64,000 nucleotides of DNA from positions 108,314,001 to 108,378,000 of the forward strand of contig NC_073624.1 of the NCBI RefSeq assembly GCF_029407905.1, in the 5' to 3' direction. The stretch comes from Bubalus kerabau (taxonomy: Eukaryota > Chordata > Mammalia > Artiodactyla > Bovidae). Each line of letters begins with the position of its first letter. Position 1 is the stretch's first letter. Shown here in pieces: positions 57,888 through 64,000 of this stretch. The notes under the pieces are model-generated. The model had not been told where the DNA came from and did no database searches. It saw nothing but the letters and a program-made list of their open reading frames with translations. Both the position numbers and the translations under genes were made by a program.

Positions 57888-58010
57888 AATCCTGTTCGTG
57901 AAGGTTCCACACTCAAGACCTAATCACCCCCTAAAGACTGCACTAATCACATTGTGGGTTGGAACTTGAACATATAATTTTAGTGGGACACAAACATTGA
58001 GTCCATAACA

Positions 58011-58604
58011 CCTACATATGAAGCAGGAGGATAGCAGACTGCTATCGTCTCCTTTCCCTGTATGAGAAAACATTAAACCAACTGTGATGGGAAAGTAATT
58101 AGTACAGGAAAAAGCATTTAATTATAAAATTAATTATAAAAAACTTTTAATATTTATCTTCAGTTCGAAAGATAGTTCTCATCCTGCTAAGATCCTTTTT
58201 CTCAACTGTGATTACTTATTTATTTTGGAAATTCTTTCTCCCAAGGATAGTTACAGTGTTCATTACACATGAGTAGTCACACACACACACACCCAATGCC
58301 ACACCATTTTTTCTAAACCCCATGATATATAAAACATACATACATTGGAGAAAATATTACATTAATTTTTCATACATATCCTGTGGACAGGAAAACACAA
58401 CCTACCAGAGATTTGTCTAATGAGAGTTTAAAGATATAGAAGTTTTCTCAAGTATAAGGCCTTCTAAAGATCACAGTATCCAGAGAGAAACAGAGAAATG
58501 TGTCCTTGACATGAACAAAAGTTGAATGTGGATTGTTTATGATTTTAGGATTTGAATAGTTGTAGGGCAAACATATTAGGAACAATGATGCAAAGGTCAC
58601 AGGC
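58011..58604. other. Unassigned; short (CA)n inside
   Basis: No gene or recognised element. A short (CA)n lies at about 58279-58293. Confidence 0.5.
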
Positions 58605-58806
58605 ATGAAACTAGAACACTTTCTAACACCATACACAAAAATAAACTCAAAGTGGATTAAAGATCTAAACATAAGACCAGAAACAATAAAACTCCTAGAG
58701 GAGAACATAGGCAAAACACCCTCCAACATAAATCACAGCAGGATCCTCTATGATCCACCTCCCAGAATACTGGAAATAAAAGCAAAAATAAACAAATGGG
58801 ACCGAA

Positions 58807-58871
58807 TTCATGTTGATATATGGCAAAACCAATAAAATATTGTAAAGTTAAAAAATAAAATAAAATAAAAA
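58807..58871 (+). mobile_element. Micro L1 3' end nested in L1
   Basis: About 64 bp of L1-BT terminus ('tgttgatatatggcaaaacc', 'aatattgtaaagttaaaa') interrupts the ORF2 run between 'caaatgggaccg' and 'aaaagcttctgc'. AATT on both sides is all that can be seen of a TSD. Confidence 0.82.
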
Positions 58872-59087
58872 AATTAAAAGCTTCTGCACAACAAAGGAAA
58901 CTATATGCAAAGTAAAAAGACAGCCTTCAGAATGGGAGAAAATCATGACAAATGATGCAACTGACAAAGAACTAATCTCGAAAATATACAAGCAACTCCT
59001 GCAGCTCAATTCCAGAAAAATAAACTTACCCAATCAAAAAAATGGGCCAAAGAACTAAATAGACATTTCTCCAAAGAAGACATACAG

Positions 59088-59557
59088 ATGGCTAACAAAC
59101 ACATGAAAAGATGCTTAACATCACTCATTATCAGAGAAATGCAAATCAAAACCAAAATGAGGTACCATGTCACACCAATCAGAATGGCTGCAATCCAAGA
59201 GTCTACAAACAATAAATGCCGGAGAGGGTGTGGAGAAAAGGGAACCCTCTTACACTGTTGGTGGGAATGTAAACTAGTACAGCCACTATGGAGAACAGTG
59301 TGGAGATTCTTTAAAAAAAACTGGAAATAGAACTGCCATATGACCCAGCAATCCCATTGCTGGGCATACACATTGAGGAAACCAGAATAGAAAGAGACAC
59401 ATGTACCCCAATGTTCATCGCAGCACTGTTTATAATAGCCAGGACATGGAAGCAACCTAGATGTCCATCAGCAGATGAATGGATAAGAAAGCTGTGGTAC
59501 ATATACACAATGGAGTATTACTCAGCCATTAAAAAAATACATTTGAATCAGCTCTAA
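59088..59557 (+). pseudogene. L1 ORF2 C-terminal domain remnant
   Basis: Two frames (59088-59330 and 59357-59557). The first carries MANKHMKRCLTSLIIREMQI and the cysteine-rich CGEKGTLLHCWWECKLVQPLW block (zinc-knuckle-like C-x-C type of L1 ORF2); the second has RTWKQPRCPSADEWIRKLWY and ends MEYYSAIKK. They are separated by a frameshift near 59315-59350. This is the end of the L1 polyprotein with no catalytic part. Confidence 0.92.
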
Positions 59558-59627
59558 TGAGGTGGATGAAACTGGAGCCTATTATACAGAGTGAAGTAAG
59601 CCAACAAGAAAAATACCAATACAGTAT

Positions 59628-61059
59628 CAAATCAGATCAGATCAGTCACTCAGTCGTGTCCGACTCTTTGCGACCCCATGAATCGCAGCATGCCAGGCCT
59701 CCCTGTCCATCACCAACTCCCGGAGTTCACTCAGACTGACGTCCATCGAGTCAGTGATGCCATCCAGCCATCTCATCCTCTGTCGTCCCCTTCTCCTCCT
59801 GCCCCCAATCCCTCCCAGCATCAGGGTCTTTTCCAATGAGTCAACTCTTCGCATGAGGTGGCCAAAGTACTGGAGTTTCAGCTTTAACATCATTCTTTCC
59901 AAAGAAATCCCAGGGCTGATCTCCTTCAGAATGGACTGGTTGGATCTCCTTGCAGTCCAAGGGATTCTCAAAAGTCTTCTCCAACACCACAGTTCAAAAG
60001 CATCAATTCTTTGGTGCTCAGCCTTCTTCACAGTCCAACTCTCACATCCATACATGACCACTGGAAAAACCATAGCCTTGACTAGACGAACCTTTGTTGG
60101 TAAAGCAATGTCTCTGCTTTTGAATATGCTATCTAGGTTGATCATAACTTTCCTTCCAAGGAGTAAGTGTCTTTTAATTTCATGGCTGCAGTCACCATCT
60201 GTAGTGATTTTGGAGCCCAGAAAAATAAAGTCTGACACTGTTTCCACTGTTTCCCCATCTATTTCCCATGGGTGGTGGGACCAGATGCCACGATCTTTGT
60301 TTTCTGAATGTTGAGCTTTAAGCCAACTTTTTCACTTTCCACTTTCACTTTCTTCAAGAGGCTTTTGAGTTCCTCTTCACTTTCTGCCATAAGGGTGGTG
60401 TCATCTGCATATCTGAGGTTATTGATATTTCTCCCGGCAGTCTTGATTCCAGCTTGTGTTTCATCCAGCCCAGCATTTCTCATGATGTACTCTGCATATA
60501 AGTTAAATAAACAGGGTGACAATATACAGCCTTGATGAACTCCTTTTCCTACTTGGAACCACTCTGTTGTTCCATGTCCAGTTCCAACTGTTGCTTCCTG
60601 ACCTGCATACAAATTTCTCAAGAGGAAGATCAGGTGGTCTGGTATTCCCATCTCTTTCAGAATTTTCCACAGTTTATTGTGATCCACACAGTCAAAGGCT
60701 TTGGCATAGTCAATAAAGCAGAAAGAGATGTTTTTCTGGAGCACTCTTGCTTTTTCTATGATCCAGAGGATGTTGGCAATTTGATGTGTGTTTCCTCTGC
60801 CTTTTCTAAAACCAGCTTGAACATCAGGAAGTTCACGGTTCATGTATTGCTGAAGCCTGGCTTGGAGAATTTTGAGCATTACTTTGCTAACGTGTGAGAT
60901 GAGTGAAATTGTGCAGTAGTTTGAGCATTCTTTGGCATTTCCTTTCTTTGGGATTGGAATGAAAACTGACCTTTTCCAGTCCTGTGGCTGCTGCTGAGTT
61001 TTCCAAATTTGCTGGCATATGGGGTGCAGCACTTTCACAGCATTATCATTCAGGATTTG
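59628..61059 (-). mobile_element. BovB LINE nested in L1-BT
   Basis: Antisense BovB from 'caaatcagatcagatcagtc' to the RT N-terminal region at 'attcaggatttg'. Inserted between two adjacent bases of the L1 3' UTR; shared GTAT at the junctions (59624-59627 and 61060-61063) is a possible short TSD. Confidence 0.95.
59642..60247 (-). pseudogene. BovB ORF2 C-terminal domain
   Basis: A 201-residue frame, METVSDFIFLGSKITTDGDC through KIMxxx-like tail blocks: CESWTVKKAEHQRIDAFEL, CWRRLLRIPWTARR, YFGHLMRRVDSLEKT, GGRRRRGRQRMRW and the natural C-terminus VAKSRTRLSD. It is intact to the end of ORF2. It is separated from the RT frame only by a small deletion at about 60270 ('cccatgggtggtggg'). Confidence 0.93.
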
Positions 61060-61134
61060 GTATACTAACACATATATATGGAATTTAGAAAGATGGTAAT
61101 TATGACCCTGTATGTGAGACAGCAAAAGAGACAC
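60259..61134 (-). pseudogene. BovB RT with intact motifs, chimeric N-terminus
   Basis: A 291-residue frame. Residues 1 to ~26 (MSLLLSHIQGHNYHLSKFHI) are read antisense through the host L1. BovB starts near residue 27. Motif A IDYAKAFD (141-148), motif B GKGVHQGCILSP (197-208) and motif C YADD (242-245) are all present. The frame ends ASGPTTHGK at the 60270 frameshift; joined with 59642-60247 this would be the least damaged RT plus C-terminus in the window, but the endonuclease is missing. Confidence 0.94.
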
Positions 61135-61684
61135 AAATGTATAGAACAGTCTTTTGGACTCTGTGGGAGAGGGAGAGGGTGGGATGATTTGGGAGAATGG
61201 TATTGAAACATGTATAATATCATATAAGAAACGAATCGCCAGTCCATGTGTGATGCAGGATACAGGATGCCCGGGGCTGGTGCACTGGGATGACCCAGAG
61301 GGATAGTACGGGGAGAGAGGTGGGAGGGGGGTTCAGGATGGGGAACACGTGTACACCCATGGTGGATTTATGTTGATGTATGGCTAAACCAATAAAATAT
61401 GTAAAGTAATTAGCCTCCAATTAAAATATATAAATTTATATTTAAAAAACAAAAATAAATAAATAAACCTTAGTTAAAAAAAAAGAAAAATGGGGAAATT
61501 GTCTCATACATTTATATTTAAAGTTTTCAACTATTGTTATCCTGAGATAAATTAATACTTCTTTCACCAGAAGTCAAAGCCATCTCTCTGAAAAATGGAA
61601 ATCTTGCTTAAATAGAGCTCATATAAACCTTAGATAGATATCTCATTTTGATAGTAACTCAAATACCAATTCTTTTATGAAACA

Positions 61685-62140
61685 TATACATAATATGTGC
61701 AAAGCACTAGGCTGGGCAAGGGCATGTAAATATATATGCAAACATATTTCCCTTGCTCTTGAAGACTATGCAAACTGAAAATAAGAGCAGACATAACGCG
61801 ATACTGTAGCAAAGGGTTCAGAGTAACACATGACAAGATACAAATATCACTCTAGTGTATGAGAGTTTAGAAGAGGACTAGATTAATTCTGGTTGGGGGG
61901 ATATTTTGATGGTGGCAGAGGGATTTGAACTGGGATTGTGGTATTAAAAAATATGGATTTAAGGAGGATTAATATTCTAGAAAAGGGATTATATAGGCAC
62001 CAAACAATAAATCAGGAAGATGAAAGCTGTATGTAAGGGATTTGCTTAGTTTGATTAAAATTAAAATTCAGTGATGAGGGAAAATGATTGCTACTTTTGA
62101 ATAGATTTGTGGAGGGATTTTAACAGGCAAGCTATGAATT
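61685..62140 (-). mobile_element. L2 LINE 3' region, ancient
   Basis: In antisense: 'gcaaagcactaggctgggca', 'cccttgctcttgaagactat', 'gaggattaatattctag' and 'gattttaacaggcaagcta' follow L2 3' order as at 100-620. Strongly diverged. Confidence 0.55.
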
Positions 62141-62404
62141 GCTGATTTAAGCACTGAGACAAGAAGTGTTACAGTGCATGAAGATAAATAACTACAGTTA
62201 AAAGATATTACTTTGTTGTGTAAGGATAGAAAAACAGATTCGTGTTTTGAAAAATGTTTACAAAGACTATGAGGTTTTGACTTTATCTAATATTCAGCTT
62301 TTTATAGTCAGTCTACATAAAAGTTTGCTGAATTTATCTGCTTCTGGTTTGGGTCTGATGGCAAAGGTGCGGAAAATATCTGACTAGTTAATTTATGTCT
62401 CATT

Positions 62405-63415
62405 AGACCAGACCACCTGATCTGCCTCTTGAGAAATCTATATGCAAGTCAGGAAGCAACAGTTAGAACTGGACATGCAACAACAGACTCTTTCCAAATA
62501 GGAAAAAGAATATGTCAAGGCTGTATATTGTCAACCTGCTTATTTACCTTATATGCAGAGTACATCATGAGAAATCCTGGGCTGGAAGAGGCACAAGCTG
62601 GAATCAAGATTGCCGGGAGAAATGTCAATCACCTCAGATAATGCAGATGACACCACCCTTATGGCAGAAAGTGAAGAGAAACTAAAAAGCCTCTTGATGA
62701 AAGTGAAAGAGGAGAGTGAAAAAGTTGGTCTAAAGCTCAACATTCAGAAAACGAAGATCATGGCATCTGGTCCCATCACTTCATGGAAAATAGATGGGGA
62801 AACAGTGGAAACAGTGTCAGACTTTATATTGGGGGGCTTCAAAATCACTGCAGATGGTGATTGCAGCCATGAAATTAAAAGACGCTTACTCCTTGGAAGG
62901 AAAGTTATAACCAACCTAGACAGCATATTCAAAAGCAGAGGCATTACTTTGCTAACAAAGGTCCATGTAGTCAATGCTATGGTTTTTCCAGTGGTCATGT
63001 ATGGCTGTGAGAGTTGGGCTGTGAAGAAAGCTGAGCACCGAAAAATTGATGCTTTTGATCTGTGGTGTTGGAGAAGACTCTTGCGAGTCCCTTGGACTGC
63101 AAGGAGATCCAACCAGTCCATTCTAAAGGAGATCAGTCCTGGGTGTTCATTGGAAGGGCTGATGCTAAAGCTGAAACTCCAATACTTTGGCTACCTCATG
63201 CGAAGAGTTGACTCATTAGAAAAGCCCCTGATGCTGGGAGGCAATGGGAGCAGGAGGAGAAGTGGATGACAGAGGATGAGATGGCTGGATGGCATCACTG
63301 ACTCAATGGACATGAGTTTGAGTAAACTCCGGGAGTTGGTGATGGACAGGAAGGCCTGGTGTGTTGTGATTCATGGGGTCACAAAGAGTCGGACACGAAT
63401 GAACGACTGAACTGA
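62405..63415 (+). mobile_element. BovB LINE, 5'-truncated
   Basis: Sense BovB from 'gaccagaccacctgatctgc' to 'cgaatgaacgactgaactga'. RT motif B to the C-terminus. No clear TSD. Confidence 0.95.
62429..63269 (+). pseudogene. BovB RT end and C-terminal domain, one frameshift
   Basis: Two frames. 62429-62641 covers motif B (KRICQGCILST) to NVNHLR. An extra A in 'cctcagataatgcagatgac' shifts the frame just at motif C, and 62610-63269 continues with ADDTTLMAESEEKLKS through CESWAVKKAEHRKIDAF, CWRRLLRVPWTARR and YFGYLMRR, ending NGSRRRSG at another lesion. Motif C is therefore broken by the frameshift itself. Confidence 0.93.
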
Positions 63416-63988
63416 GACTTGATTATGTTGTTGGCATTTCAAACGAATCTCCAAACTCCGAGGCACTGAGATACCCTGGCCAACGAAGGAATCCCTTGGA
63501 GATTCTCTGTTAGACCATTTCAGTGTTAATTGTAAAGAATGTTCTCAGGACATGGTTTTGAGATGCTATGGCAACTTTCTATGAACATTAACTGCTAACG
63601 TACTTCTGAAAGATTAGTGGAGTTATTGAAAAAGATGCACATGGGTGTAACTGTAGTACTTGTGTTGATGTAACTCACTGGGAAGTGATTTCACTAGGGT
63701 CATTCTATTAAGCAGCACATAGATTTTGTCAAACTACTTCTAGAAGGATCTTTCTGGAAATTCTGTCCTCTTGCTTTTCACCTTTTCCTAGGGTTTTAAA
63801 GCATGAGATATCAGAATGGGAATACAAATTTTTGTTTTAAGAAATATGGGCATTTGGCATACATACTCTGAAAACATTCTTATTCACAATTCTACATCTT
63901 ACAACGTTAGGAAGCAATAGCCTAAAAGGTCTCACTAGACCCTGCTATTTCTAAGGATACCATGAAGAGCGGTTGTAGTAGTCTTGCA
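63416..63988. other. Unassigned sequence
   Basis: No recognised repeat or gene. Confidence 0.5.
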
Positions 63989-64000
63989 TGCTCAGTCGTG
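63989..64000 (-). mobile_element. Start of a ruminant SINE/BovB end, cut by window edge
   Basis: The last bases 'tgctcagtcgtg' are the usual beginning of an antisense Bov-tA, Bov-A or BovB 3' end. Too short to tell which. Confidence 0.55.

Larger units (their letters stand above)
56932..58010 (-). mobile_element. MaLR LTR (MLT1/MST-like), split by two insertions
   Basis: The antisense MaLR LTR order is intact: 'catagatgaggtggct' and 'cacagttctggaggctggga' at the left, 'caagacctaatcaccccct' and 'gtgggacacaaacattgagt' at the right. It is a solo LTR of an old ERVL-MaLR element and carries no viral gene. Removing the Bov-tA and BovB insertions restores a typical length of roughly 370 bp. Confidence 0.85.
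58605..61475 (+). mobile_element. L1-BT LINE, late ORF2 and 3' UTR, split by BovB
   Basis: Sense L1-BT from 'atgaaactagaacactttct' through the ORF2 C-terminus, cut at 59627 by BovB, resuming at 61060 ('gtatactaacacatatatat') and ending in an A-rich tail near 61475. A short L1 3' end is also nested at 58807-58871. Frames at 58605-58835, 59088-59330 and 59357-59557 are ORF2 pieces. Confidence 0.95.

Noticed and set aside
56932..58010. Endogenous retrovirus with genes
   Set aside because: Only a solo MaLR LTR is visible; no gag, pol or env similarity nearby.

Overview
The window reads as nuclear DNA of a ruminant (Pecora). It is AT-rich and holds many BovB (RTE-clade) LINEs, ruminant L1 (L1-BT) 3' ends, tRNA-derived Bov-tA SINEs and dimeric Bov-A2 SINEs, a combination specific to ruminants. 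Older mammalian repeats (L2, MIR, MER20, a MaLR LTR and diverged L1M copies) lie beneath them. I see no host protein-coding exon, no tRNA or rRNA gene and no CRISPR array. Every recognisable reading frame is a broken piece of BovB or L1 ORF2. The window is intergenic or deep intronic; the species within Pecora cannot be told from it. || Layout. 1-9.7 kb: L1, L2 and L1M remnants, one Bov-tA, then 4.9 kb with no recognised repeat, then two convergent BovB pieces. 9.7-20.9 kb: mostly unassigned sequence with scattered Bov-tA copies, L1 fragments and an unusual inverted-repeat element near 19.2 kb. 20.9-24.5 kb: an old L1 and a younger L1-BT, both with 5' inversions; the younger copy carries a Bov-A2 insertion. 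24.9-30.7 kb: short L1 3' ends, SINE pieces, MER20 and MIR. 30.7-34.2 kb: a nearly complete antisense BovB with its CpG-rich 5' end. 34.3-49.6 kb: a dense BovB block, with copies nested in each other and carrying SINEs. 49.9-51.7 kb: a long antisense L1M. 52-58 kb: SINEs, a BovB split by L1-BT, MIR, and a MaLR LTR split by Bov-tA and BovB. 58.6-61.5 kb: an L1-BT split by BovB. 61.7-63.4 kb: L2 and a last BovB. || The elements form a readable insertion history. Target-site duplications (TSDs) at many copies fix the order: BovB into BovB, L1 into BovB, BovB into L1, Bov-A2 into BovB and into L1, and Bov-tA and BovB into a MaLR LTR. The most notable signal is a 469-bp tract, 468/469 identical by my base-by-base reading, shared by two oppositely oriented BovB copies 2.6 kb apart whose flanks differ by roughly 7-15%. 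This looks like gene conversion between inverted repeats. Other notable items are two BovB copies sharing a changed reverse-transcriptase motif (YAED for YADD), a 55-bp antisense L1 micro-insertion with a perfect 14-bp TSD, and a composite twin-primed L1.
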